From Ktedonobacteria bacterium (GTDB lineage Bacteria > Chloroflexota > Ktedonobacteria > Ktedonobacterales > JACDGC01): a stretch of DNA of 64,000 bases. Position 1 is the first letter of the stretch; each line of letters starts with the position of its first letter. The stretch covers positions 1-64,000 of the forward strand of contig DAIDGU010000084.1 in NCBI GenBank assembly GCA_027459785.1, read 5' to 3'. The notes beneath the pieces were generated by a model. That model made no database searches, was not told where the DNA came from, and saw only the letters and a list, made by a program, of their open reading frames with translations. The position numbers were made by a program, and so were the translations under genes. Positions 28,136-35,798 of this stretch are shown here, one piece after another.

Positions 28136-29767
28136 CTACGGGGTCGCCGCATGGTACGCCACGCCATACGTATCAGGGAACGGTTGGGTTGTGGTCTTTG
28201 AATGATCGATCAGAGCCCACAGCGCGAGGGGATGGCCGCTCGGATCCCAGGAGAGCGTGGCAAAGTTACGGAAATCAATCCCAGTCTGTGACAGTTGCGC
28301 GACGGGCTGCCAGGTGTTCGCCCCAGGCGTGTAACTTTCGATAGTTTGCGGTTCGACCGGCGAACCTGACGCTATGATGGCGTCGATGAAAAGTGTGCCA
28401 TCAGGCGTGATGCCATCAAATACGAGATTTTGGTTACCGGTATTACTTAATTGGATAGGGAGTGGCGACCACGTGTGACCACCATCCGACGAACCCATGA
28501 CCAGGCTGGTCGCCGGAGGATCGGTGAAATAAAAGCCATAGAGAACGTTGCCGCCATCCTGGATCACATTGATATTCGTGGTTGGCTTTGCTACATCGGT
28601 AAGATGGGGCGTGAAGTGCGTCCACGTTTGGCCGTTGTCGCTCGTCTCCGCGTACAAAAATTGGACGGGGGCTGCGCCTTGGTAGGCTTTATTGTACGGG
28701 CTGTACGGGATCAGCAGGTTGTTCTGCCAGGTGAAGGCTGAGCCGAAGTAATGGTCAGGGGTGATGCCAAGGGAGGCATAAAATGCCGAGGTGTCGAGCC
28801 AAGTGAACGGACCGCCGTTCTGGCTGATCGCCCAGGTGTGCGGCAAATTATCATTAAAGCCGACTTGACTGAACGCCTCGACCTGCAACACCAGTGATGA
28901 TCCCAACCAGGTGAAAGCTGGTATAACCAGATAACCTTTCAGTGCTTGCTCGTCGCCTGTCGGCAAGGTGAGGGGATTCCAGGTCGCGCCGCCATCGCGC
29001 GAACGATACCACTGATCTAAATAGGCGGTTAAGGCATCGCCATCACAGGCGGCGATACATCCGGGAGCGCCGACGAGCAAGTCGTTGGCATCGGTTGGGC
29101 TGACATTGAGGAAGCAGTTGGCACCTTTGATCGGCAGGATGAGCGGTGTTTGCCAGGTGCGCCCGCCGTCGTGCGTCGCGCTCAGTTCCAGGGGAAGCTG
29201 CTCGGTAGTTTGCGCCAGATTGCCACAGGCATAGCCATCGAGCGGGTTGTCAGCGGAGAAGGCGATAGCCTTGGCGAAAGGCAGCGCCGCCACAGTGACC
29301 CAGCCTTGGCTGGGCGACACCTGCAAGATCGGCGGTGTTTGCGTCGGCACGGGCGTGCTATGCGTTTTGCCCGTGGCCGTGGGATGGATGGCGGTGGGCG
29401 TGGTGGTGGACGAGGATGCTGGCAGCGAAGAGGCGAGGACGATAGCGAAGCTGAGTATCAGCACCGCCAGCAAGCCCAAGCCACCGGCGATGACATATTT
29501 TTGTCGCTGGTTCATATGCGTCCTCTGATACTTCTGGATAGTCATTTGCGTCGCGCGCCACAGCGGCGCGCCGGAGGGTGGCACGGCCTGGTCGCGCATG
29601 GCATCGGCGACAGCCGTATAGTCCGCCAGGGTTTGCTGGCAGGCCCGACAGGTGGGGATGTGCTGGCCGATGCGGTGATACTCCTCGGCAGACAGGGCGT
29701 GGGAACGCCACGCTGAGAGATCGGCGGGCGTCAGGTCGAGGGCGCAGAGCGCCTGGCGGGTGGTCAT
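28136..29767 (-). CDS. Transmembrane anti-sigma factor with extracytoplasmic Asp-box beta-propeller
   Basis: A 543-residue protein. N-terminal zinc-binding anti-sigma motif H36-x3-C40-x2-C43 (HIPTCRACQQ), a transmembrane helix near 88-112, a Thr/Pro-rich stalk, then about 400 residues with repeated sialidase-type Asp boxes: THDGGRTW, SRDGGATW, TSDNGQTW and SSDGGHTW. Asp boxes mark beta-propellers of sialidases and Ycf48-like proteins. The ATG at 29767 overlaps the sigma stop by four bases (ATGA), which fixes the start; the frame continues upstream only as sigma-gene shadow. It should hold its sigma factor at the membrane until the propeller senses a signal, perhaps a cell-wall sugar or partner protein. 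The sensing role is inferred. Confidence 0.82.
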   Translation of the reverse strand: MTTRQALCALDLTPADLSAWRSHALSAEEYHRIGQHIPTCRACQQTLADYTAVADAMRDQAVPPSGAPLWRATQMTIQKYQRTHMNQRQKYVIAGGLGLLAVLILSFAIVLASSLPASSSTTTPTAIHPTATGKTHSTPVPTQTPPILQVSPSQGWVTVAALPFAKAIAFSADNPLDGYACGNLAQTTEQLPLELSATHDGGRTWQTPLILPIKGANCFLNVSPTDANDLLVGAPGCIAACDGDALTAYLDQWYRSRDGGATWNPLTLPTGDEQALKGYLVIPAFTWLGSSLVLQVEAFSQVGFNDNLPHTWAISQNGGPFTWLDTSAFYASLGITPDHYFGSAFTWQNNLLIPYSPYNKAYQGAAPVQFLYAETSDNGQTWTHFTPHLTDVAKPTTNINVIQDGGNVLYGFYFTDPPATSLVMGSSDGGHTWSPLPIQLSNTGNQNLVFDGITPDGTLFIDAIIASGSPVEPQTIESYTPGANTWQPVAQLSQTGIDFRNFATLSWDPSGHPLALWALIDHSKTTTQPFPDTYGVAYHAATP

Positions 29768-30399
29768 GCTTGTTCCCCTCGCAGGTAGTGCGCGCGGAAG
29801 CTCTCGCGCCCCCGCAACAGCGCCATCTTCACGGCGTCGCGCGAAAGGCCCAGCACCTGGCCGACCTCCTCGCACGAAAGGCCATAGACCTCGTGCAGCA
29901 CCAGCGCGGCGCGCTGCTTCGGCGTCAGCCGCGCGAGCGTCTGCCGCACGGCATCGCGTTCGGCCACGTGGCGACCCGGATCGCTCGCGCCGGGTTCGTC
30001 CTCGGTCAGCGGCACGGCGGAGCGGGCGGCGTGGCGGCGCAGATGTGTCAGCGCCAGGTTCGTCGCCACGCGAAAGAGCCACGGCCCGGCGTCGCGCTCC
30101 CCACTGATCGCGGTGAAATGTTGCCAGGCGCGCAGAAACGTTTCTTGCGCCAGGTCAAACGCGCTCTGCTCGTCGCCCGTCATGCGCCAGAGGTAGCCAA
30201 AGATTTTGCGCTCGTAGCGCCAGAACAGCGCCTCGAAGGCAGCTTCTCCCTGGCCACGCGCTGTGCCATCGCCGGCTACATCCCCCGGCTTCGCAGCGTC
30301 GCGCGTTTCAGCAGCCAGCGCCAGGCGCACCGCGCGCCACAACGGCCCACTGTCTGCACCGGCATGGTGCGCATCGGTCCATTCTATCGCCATCGCCAC
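29764..30399 (-). CDS. ECF-type RNA polymerase sigma factor
   Basis: A 211-residue ECF factor. Region 2: FEALFWRYERKIFGYLWRMT with DEQSAFDLAQETFLRAWQHF and WLFRVATNLALTHLRR; region 4: LTPKQRAALVLHEVYGLSCE, then VGQVLGLSRDAVKMALLRGR. The N-terminal 40 residues are an unconserved extension. Its stop codon overlaps the start of the anti-sigma gene by four bases, so both are made together. Targets are not visible. Confidence 0.9.
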   Translation of the reverse strand: MAMAIEWTDAHHAGADSGPLWRAVRLALAAETRDAAKPGDVAGDGTARGQGEAAFEALFWRYERKIFGYLWRMTGDEQSAFDLAQETFLRAWQHFTAISGERDAGPWLFRVATNLALTHLRRHAARSAVPLTEDEPGASDPGRHVAERDAVRQTLARLTPKQRAALVLHEVYGLSCEEVGQVLGLSRDAVKMALLRGRESFRAHYLRGEQA

Positions 30400-30536
30400 T
30401 CCGCCGCTCCCAGGCGCGGCCTGTGTTTTGTCCTGTCATTACCATTACTCAGCGATAATACCAGAGGTAACGGTGAAAAGGAATCTGCGCCCAAAAGTCG
30501 GCGTTGGGGCCGGCTGTGAGATCTTCACGCTATATC

Positions 30537-30567
30537 TTGAAATGGCGACTGATGCGCATGGTACAAT
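30537..30567 (+). promoter_or_regulatory. Candidate promoter of the LppX-like gene
   Basis: TTGAAA and TACAAT are spaced by 19 bases, with an extended -10 TG one base before TACAAT. It would drive the gene at 30663 with a leader of about 90 bases. Confidence 0.45.
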
Positions 30568-30662
30568 AGGCAAAGGAAACGCGCGTCTTCGTTCGTTGGC
30601 ACTCGCAGTTTGTGGCGAGTGCTCGCCTTTGCCGCGCTCAGCGCAGAAAGACAGAGTAGACT

Positions 30663-31712
30663 ATGCAACCTACCGATTTGCCGCCGCAGGGGGGCGATGA
30701 CGGTCTCACCACACCGGATCCCACCTATTTCAGTGATAATGCGCCCACCAGCGGCGATCTCGCCGCCACCCCATCGGGGGACGCGCCGCCTCCGCCGGCA
30801 ACGACGCCCCCAGCGGTGACGGGCGGGCGCGGCCCCAATCCGCGCTTGCTGCTGCTGGCCGGAGTGGCCACGGTCGTTGTGCTGGCGCTGGTCGCTTCCG
30901 CCGTCGCCTTCGCGCGCGGCATGCTGAACCAGACGCCGACGCCCAGCGCGATCCTCACCAGCGCCGAAAACGCGCACCTGACCGATGCGACCTATACCCT
31001 CACCGATCAGTTGACGCTGGTCTACACCTCCTCGTCGTCGGGCGGCACGCCGACCACGCTGAATCTGACGGGCAATGGCAAGCTGACCAAGTCGCCCACG
31101 CGCAATGATGTCACGCTTTCGATTCCGCTGCTCGGTGCGCAGAACACCATCGAGGTCATCACCGACGGCTCCGATGTATATGCCAATATCGGCGCCCTGG
31201 CCGATCTGCTGGGTGGCAGCGGCGTGAACGTCCCCAAGGGTAAATGGATCAAGGTGCCGGCGGGCATGGCGATCCCGACGATCCTGGACTATAGCCATCT
31301 GACGAATCTGAAGCTGATCGGCACAGATACGATCAATGGCAAAGCGACCTGGCACATCCAGGGGACGCTGAGCATGCCCCACGGCGCGGGGGCGGCGACG
31401 CCGAATCCGGGCGCTTCAGCCACGGCGACCGCAGTTGCCACGCAATACGGCCTTTCGGTGCCGCCAGTGACGGAAGATCTGTGGTTCCAGCAAGGCACGT
31501 ATTATCCGGCGAAGTTCGTCGTCAACTTCTCTGCCAGCGCGACGAAAGCGCCCAGCATCGGCGGATCGAAGGGCGGCAGCGCCGGTCCGGCACATGTGAC
31601 CAACGCCGCCACGCTGACTTTCAGCGAGTGGAACACCGGCGCGACCGTCACCGTGCCATCACCGGATCAGGTGGTGAGCTTGCCCAGCGGCGCGTTCGGC
31701 TCCGGTTCCTAG
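30663..31712 (+). CDS. Membrane-anchored LppX/LolA-like protein
   Basis: A 349-residue protein. Residues 1-60 are Pro/Ala/Gly-rich and cytoplasmic, one transmembrane helix lies near 63-85 (LLLLAGVATVVVLALVASAV), and the rest is outside. The outer domain resembles the LppX_LprAFG/LolA-like half-barrel: LTDATYTLTDQLTLVY, LTGNGKLTKSPTRNDVTLSI, VITDGSDVYANIG, GKWIKV and a late DLWFQQGTYYPAKFVV. Relatives bind lipids at the cell surface, so a lipid-carrier or lipid-sensing role is possible. A strong terminator follows 34 bases after the stop. Confidence 0.62.
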   Translation: MQPTDLPPQGGDDGLTTPDPTYFSDNAPTSGDLAATPSGDAPPPPATTPPAVTGGRGPNPRLLLLAGVATVVVLALVASAVAFARGMLNQTPTPSAILTSAENAHLTDATYTLTDQLTLVYTSSSSGGTPTTLNLTGNGKLTKSPTRNDVTLSIPLLGAQNTIEVITDGSDVYANIGALADLLGGSGVNVPKGKWIKVPAGMAIPTILDYSHLTNLKLIGTDTINGKATWHIQGTLSMPHGAGAATPNPGASATATAVATQYGLSVPPVTEDLWFQQGTYYPAKFVVNFSASATKAPSIGGSKGGSAGPAHVTNAATLTFSEWNTGATVTVPSPDQVVSLPSGAFGSGS

Positions 31713-31746
31713 TTCGCGGGCTGCCGCGCACATGACTAAATCGAAG

Positions 31747-31779
31747 CCCCCCGCCTGATATCTACCAGGCGGGGGGTTT
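31747..31779 (+). terminator. Rho-independent terminator
   Basis: CCCCCCGCCTG (31747-31757) pairs perfectly with CAGGCGGGGGG (31766-31776) around ATATCTAC, then TTT. It ends the LppX-like transcript. Confidence 0.85.
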
Positions 31780-31801
31780 GCGTATGAGTCAGGGGACCGC
31801 C

Positions 31802-31943
31802 ATTCCTGTCTGTCACGCTCCCCGGAGAACCACCATTCCCCAGAACACCGGAGGACAGACATTCCTGTCTGTCACGCTCCCCGGAGAACCACCATTCCCC
31901 AGAACACCGGAGGACAGACATTCCTGTCTGTCCGGCCCCGCTG
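31802..31943. repeat. Repeat family A, tandem 59-bp units
   Basis: The unit starting attcctgtctgtcacgctcc recurs at 31802, 31861 and (partly) 31920, an exact 59-base period. Each junction rebuilds the palindrome GACAGACATTCCTGTCTGTC. The longer units relate in reverse orientation to those at 63098-63329. Confidence 0.85.
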
Positions 31944-32001
31944 ACCACCGTCTGTATCCGCGACGGATATTCACAGGGAGATGGTTTCCCCGCACGGGGC
32001 A

Positions 32002-32361
32002 TCAGTCCATCCAGGTGGCAACCAAATCGAGCAAGTGATCGACATCGAACGGTTTATCCAACGAGGCGTCTGCGCCCATCTCGCGGGCGCGATGGCGCGC
32101 TGCGCCGCTGGCAGTCAGCAGGACGATATGGATGTTGTCGCGCAGGCCGCGTGTCTCAAGTTCGTGAATGAAGGTTGCGCCGTTCATTACCGGCATCATG
32201 TAGTCCAACAACACCAGCGACGGCTGGACCTGCTGGACTTTTTCCAGAGCCTCCGCGCCATTTGACGCCGTCACAACCTTATAGCCTTCGTCTTCGAGCA
32301 CAATGCACAACACTTCCTGCACGTCGTGGTTGTCCTCAACGATCATCACCGGTTTTTGCAT
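32002..32361 (-). CDS. Single-domain response regulator
   Basis: A 119-residue CheY-like receiver with no output domain. Acidic pair in IVEDNHD, phospho-accepting Asp53 in VLLDYMMPVMNG, switch Thr in LLTASG and conserved Lys in SLDKPFDVDHL. It could serve as a phospho-shuttle or sink for one of the kinases in the window. Its 5' region is shared with the divergent XRE-TPR regulator. Confidence 0.88.
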   Translation of the reverse strand: MQKPVMIVEDNHDVQEVLCIVLEDEGYKVVTASNGAEALEKVQQVQPSLVLLDYMMPVMNGATFIHELETRGLRDNIHIVLLTASGAARHRAREMGADASLDKPFDVDHLLDLVATWMD

Positions 32362-32774
32362 CTCGTTGCCTCCTGCACCGTTGGAATGGTCTGGCCACCG
32401 CGTGCCATCCTTGCAATCGCCCGAAAAAGTTCGTGTCTTTGTCTCCTAAAGCATAAATCTTGCCCGAAAGACGGTGAACAGCGTCGCACTGCTCCAAACA
32501 CGATTCTTCGTGTTCCTGCGACTTCTCCGCGCCCTGCATGTCATTTAAGCCTCGTCGCCCTCCCGCGCCAGCCACCGACAGGAAAAACGGTAGTCGGCTT
32601 ACACCGCTTCCTAGGCCACGCGCATACGTATCGCGTTTGCCTGGCGCACCGTGAGGCAAGCCTCTCTGCATACCCATAATTATCGTGCAATGCAATTCGA
32701 TTGAGAATCGATATCTTCTTAGCAGTTCTACCTTATATCTCTCACGAAATTACGCGAATTGATCGTGCAAACTA

Positions 32775-32803
32775 TTGCATTATTTTTATGGGCATTCTAT
32801 AAT
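32775..32803 (+). promoter_or_regulatory. Predicted promoter of the XRE-TPR gene
   Basis: TTGCAT and TATAAT are separated by 17 bases. Transcription would begin near 32810, leaving a leader of about 145 bases. Confidence 0.65.
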
Positions 32804-32831
32804 GAATAACGGGATGGAGTGTCAGCACAGC

Positions 32832-32868
32832 CATAAAATCCGTGGAATATACACGCTACGGTTTTATG
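32832..32868 (+). promoter_or_regulatory. Leader hairpin upstream of the XRE-TPR gene
   Basis: CATAAAA-t-CCGT pairs with ACGG-TTTTATG (one bulged base) around a 14-base loop, in the 5' leader. It could be an operator (an inverted repeat) or an RNA structure affecting translation. Confidence 0.45.
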
Positions 32869-32954
32869 ACTGCGTGTTCTACCATGTGTGGCACACGTTG
32901 TTCGCTCAATCTATTTTGCAAGCATGTGACCCTAGAATTACGAGGAGAGCCGTG

Positions 32955-34280
32955 ATGACCGAAGAATACGTGCAGTCACCGGGATTGGGCGACCGCTTGC
33001 GCGAAGCGCGCATGCGCGAGGGTATGACCCAGGGCGAACTGGCTGGCACTGATTACAGCGTCAGTTACATTTCCGCCGTCGAACGCAACAAGATCCGCCC
33101 CAGCTTGCGGGCGTTGGCCTGGCTGGCGAGCCGGCTGAATATGAACCTCAGCGACCTGTTGGCCGTTGATATTCCGGTCTCGACCGATTATGCCGGCGCA
33201 CCTGTCGGCGATGATGAGGCGCAGTCCGCCATCGCCCAGAGTCAGATCGATATCGCTGCCCGCAACTACCAGGCCACCTATGAGCGGTTGCGCAAGATCC
33301 GCGAGGGCGTCAAATCTCCCGCGCAGCGCATCCAACTCAATCTGCTGTTCGGTGAAGCGTGCGTTGCTTTGGGCAAGGGCGACGAGGCCAAAGATGCCCT
33401 GGAACAAAACCTGATCCTCACCCGCGAGATCGATCCCGTCATGCAGGAGATCTCGCGCAACGTGCTGGGCCTGGCCTACGCGCAACTGAGCATGAACATG
33501 ATGGCGCTCGAATCGCACCGGCAGTGCTTGACGGCGATCGACAGCCATATCGTGCGCGATCCCTCCTTCGAGCTGGCGGTGCTCAACAATCTGGGGGCCG
33601 ATTATTTGCAACTCGGTCAGACGGATGAGGCTATCCGCACCTTCGAGCGCGCCGCCCAGTTGGGCCAGCAGATGCTCACGCCGCAGGCGTTGGCGGAACT
33701 ATATTGGAAGGTCAGCGCGGACTCGCGCCACGATGGCAATCTGGCCCAGGCACAACGGTACGCCGATATGGCTGCCGAACATCTGCGCGTCTCCCAGAAC
33801 CGCCAGATCTTCGCCAACATTCAGAGTAACCTTGGCCTGGCCTATGCGGAGCGCAACGACAACGACCGCGCCGAAGCCACGCTGCAACAGGCGCGCAAGG
33901 TCGCCGAAAACAACGGCGATGCCATGAGCGCCAGCACGGCGCTGGCCACGCTTTCGCGCGTGCAACTCGCCCGCAACGAAACGGATAAGGCGCTGGAATC
34001 CGCTCGCGCCGCCCTGACCAGCGCGGAGCAAGCGCAGAACAACGAGGCGCTGGGACGCGCCCACCTGGCGCTCGGTGAAGCGCTTTCCGCCGATGGCAAC
34101 GGCGCGGAAGCCGATACGCACTTCTCTCAGGGGTTGGCCCTGCTTGAGAAGGCTGGTTCCCAGGTGGAATTGACCCGCGCCTATGAGCATTACGCCGACT
34201 TGCTGGCCCAGCGGGGCGACACCAAGAAGGCGTTCGAGTTTCTCAAGAAAGCGCGCCAGGCTGCCGCTGCCAGCCACTGA
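32955..34280 (+). CDS. XRE-family regulator with TPR domain
   Basis: About 441 residues. N-terminal helix-turn-helix at 8-63 (LGDRLREARMREGMTQGELA, then YSVSYISAVERNKIRPSLRA), followed by about eight tetratricopeptide repeats (for example AVLNNLGADYLQLGQTDEAI and IQSNLGLAYAERNDNDRAEA). This HTH+TPR plan is shared with RRNPP regulators (Rap, NprR, PlcR, Rgg), in which the TPR groove binds a signalling peptide; whether a peptide is used here is unknown. The ATG at 32955 follows GAGGAGAG; the frame upstream to 32775 coincides with the promoter and leader. A hairpin follows the stop. Confidence 0.85.
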   Translation: MTEEYVQSPGLGDRLREARMREGMTQGELAGTDYSVSYISAVERNKIRPSLRALAWLASRLNMNLSDLLAVDIPVSTDYAGAPVGDDEAQSAIAQSQIDIAARNYQATYERLRKIREGVKSPAQRIQLNLLFGEACVALGKGDEAKDALEQNLILTREIDPVMQEISRNVLGLAYAQLSMNMMALESHRQCLTAIDSHIVRDPSFELAVLNNLGADYLQLGQTDEAIRTFERAAQLGQQMLTPQALAELYWKVSADSRHDGNLAQAQRYADMAAEHLRVSQNRQIFANIQSNLGLAYAERNDNDRAEATLQQARKVAENNGDAMSASTALATLSRVQLARNETDKALESARAALTSAEQAQNNEALGRAHLALGEALSADGNGAEADTHFSQGLALLEKAGSQVELTRAYEHYADLLAQRGDTKKAFEFLKKARQAAAASH

Positions 34281-34344
34281 TCGTCATCGCGTACCGGCGA
34301 TGCCACCGATCAGCCATGCAACGGTGTGCCAGGCGATGCATTTG

Positions 34345-34367
34345 CGGAGGCGCTCTATGCGCCTCCG
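34345..34367 (+). terminator. Hairpin after the XRE-TPR gene
   Basis: CGGAGGCGC and GCGCCTCCG form a perfect 9-bp stem with loop TCTAT, 64 bases after the stop. The T-tract is poor (TGTGCTATT), so it is a weak terminator or a stability element. Confidence 0.6.
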
Positions 34368-34409
34368 TGTGCTATTCCCCGCGCACATCACGCATGGAGG
34401 TTCCTCAGC

Positions 34410-35726
34410 ATGAACGCCTTCGCGATGATCCGTTCCCTCACGCCCGCGCAACGCAATACGTTTCTGGCCAGCTTTTTAGGCTGGACGCTCGACGCCTTCG
34501 ACTACTTTGTGGTAACACTGGTGGTGGTGCATATCGCGCACGACTTCCAGCAAACCATCACCGTCGTGACGCTCGCCATCACCATCACCCTCGCCATGCG
34601 CTGGCTGGGCGCGCTGATCTTCGGCTTCTTGGCTGATCGCTTCGGGCGGCGGCTGCCGCTGATGCTCGACATCCTCTTCTATTCCGTGATCGAACTACTG
34701 ACCGCTTTTTCGCCGAATTTCACCGTCTTCTTCATCCTGCGCGCCCTGTTCGGCATCGGCATGGGCGGCGAGTGGGGCGTGGGCGCGGCGCTGACGATGG
34801 AGGTGCTGCCGGCGCAGGCGCGCGGCTTCTTCTCCGGCCTGTTGCAGCAAGGCTATGCGTGTGGCTATCTGCTGGCCGCGCTCGCCTTCTTCCTGGTCTA
34901 TCCCCACTTTGGCTGGCGGGCGCTCTTCATCATCGGCGTGCTGCCCGCGTTGCTGGTCGTCTTCATCCGCCGCAACGTGCAGGAGTCGCCGGAATGGACG
35001 CAGCAACGCGCGGCCCGCACCGCGCCGAACACCTTTCACGGCCACCGCTGGACGGCTTTCCCGCTCTTTTTCAGCAGCGGCGGCGCGCGGCGCGAATTTG
35101 GCCGCGTGACACTGCTAGCGATATATGTCATACTTTTGATGGCGGCCTTCAACTTTATGTCGCACGGCACCCAGGATCTTTACCCGACGTTCCTGGAAAC
35201 GCAGCATCATTTGTTGCCAGGCGATGTCACGATCATCGCGGTAATCTATAACATCGGCGCGATCATCGGTGGCACGCTCTTCGGCCTCTTCTCGCAACGC
35301 ATCGGGCGGCGCGTCGCCATCATCATCGCCGCCTTTTTGGGCATCCTGGTGATCCCCCTGTGGGCGCTATCGTCGTCGCTGGTGCTGCTCACCGTCGGCG
35401 CGTTCCTGATGCAATTCTTCGTGCAGGGCGCGTGGGGCGTCATCCCCGCCCACCTGAACGAGATGTCGCCCAGCCGGGCGCGCGGCACCTTCCCCGGCTT
35501 CACCTACCAGATCGGCAACGTCATCTCCGCGCCCGCCGCCACACTGGAAGCCGCCTTCGCCGCCACGCACTTCAAGGTCGGTACCACGCCGGATTATGGC
35601 CGGGCGCAAGCCGTGCTGGCCGTGATCGTCTTCGTCGCCGTGATCGTCTTCACCGCGCTCGGCTGGGTGCTGGGCATCAAAGACCGGCGCAGCCAGGACT
35701 TCGCCACCATCGACAAGGCGGCATAA
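34410..35726 (+). CDS. MFS transporter, sialate/carboxylate (SHS) type
   Basis: A 438-residue, 12-helix major facilitator. The start MIRSLTPAQRNTFLASFLGW followed by TLDAFDYFVVTLVV, and the loop 2-3 motif GFLADRFGRRLPLM, are typical of the sialate:H+ symporter / lactate permease-like group. ALFGIGMGGEWGVGAALTME (helices 4-5) also fits this group. The substrate is probably a small carboxylate, by inference. The ATG at 34410 follows GGAGG by nine bases; the frame open to 34326 runs through the hairpin. Confidence 0.8.
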   Translation: MNAFAMIRSLTPAQRNTFLASFLGWTLDAFDYFVVTLVVVHIAHDFQQTITVVTLAITITLAMRWLGALIFGFLADRFGRRLPLMLDILFYSVIELLTAFSPNFTVFFILRALFGIGMGGEWGVGAALTMEVLPAQARGFFSGLLQQGYACGYLLAALAFFLVYPHFGWRALFIIGVLPALLVVFIRRNVQESPEWTQQRAARTAPNTFHGHRWTAFPLFFSSGGARREFGRVTLLAIYVILLMAAFNFMSHGTQDLYPTFLETQHHLLPGDVTIIAVIYNIGAIIGGTLFGLFSQRIGRRVAIIIAAFLGILVIPLWALSSSLVLLTVGAFLMQFFVQGAWGVIPAHLNEMSPSRARGTFPGFTYQIGNVISAPAATLEAAFAATHFKVGTTPDYGRAQAVLAVIVFVAVIVFTALGWVLGIKDRRSQDFATIDKAA

Positions 35727-35767
35727 GCGCGGTTATTGCCCGTGGGGGCTGACGTGTTCGATGGGAG

Positions 35768-35787
35768 GGCGGACAGGAATGTCCGCC
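35768..35787. repeat. Repeat family A, single unit
   Basis: GGCGGACAGGAATGTCCGCC, a perfect 8-bp inverted repeat around GGAA, lies between the MFS and CheA-like genes, which converge here. Confidence 0.85.
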
Positions 35788-35798
35788 TCACAATTGAT

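Larger units (their letters stand above)
32362..32954. other. Divergent intergenic region of about 590 bases
   Basis: No convincing gene. It contains the palindrome ATACGTAT at 32624-32631, a GC-rich stretch able to fold on the minus strand (GCCGAC..GTCGG stem near 32573-32600) in the leader of the receiver gene, an AT-rich core, and the promoter and leader hairpin of the XRE-TPR gene listed separately. Confidence 0.5.

Noticed and set aside
28136-30082. Long version of the anti-sigma gene starting at 30082
   Set aside because: The first 105 codons are the antisense-like shifted reading of the sigma gene; the ATGA overlap at 29764-29767 gives a natural start.
32430-32690. A possible riboswitch in the leader of the receiver gene (minus strand contains GGTGTAA and a GC-rich stem)
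   Set aside because: The element lacks the conserved CCCGCAACTG-like core of cobalamin riboswitches and the GCAAAGCC core of c-di-GMP-I; only a generic stem remains.
32336-32695. A 119-codon minus-strand frame overlapping the start of the receiver gene
   Set aside because: It overlaps the receiver gene's start in another frame and has no recognisable domain or ribosome site.
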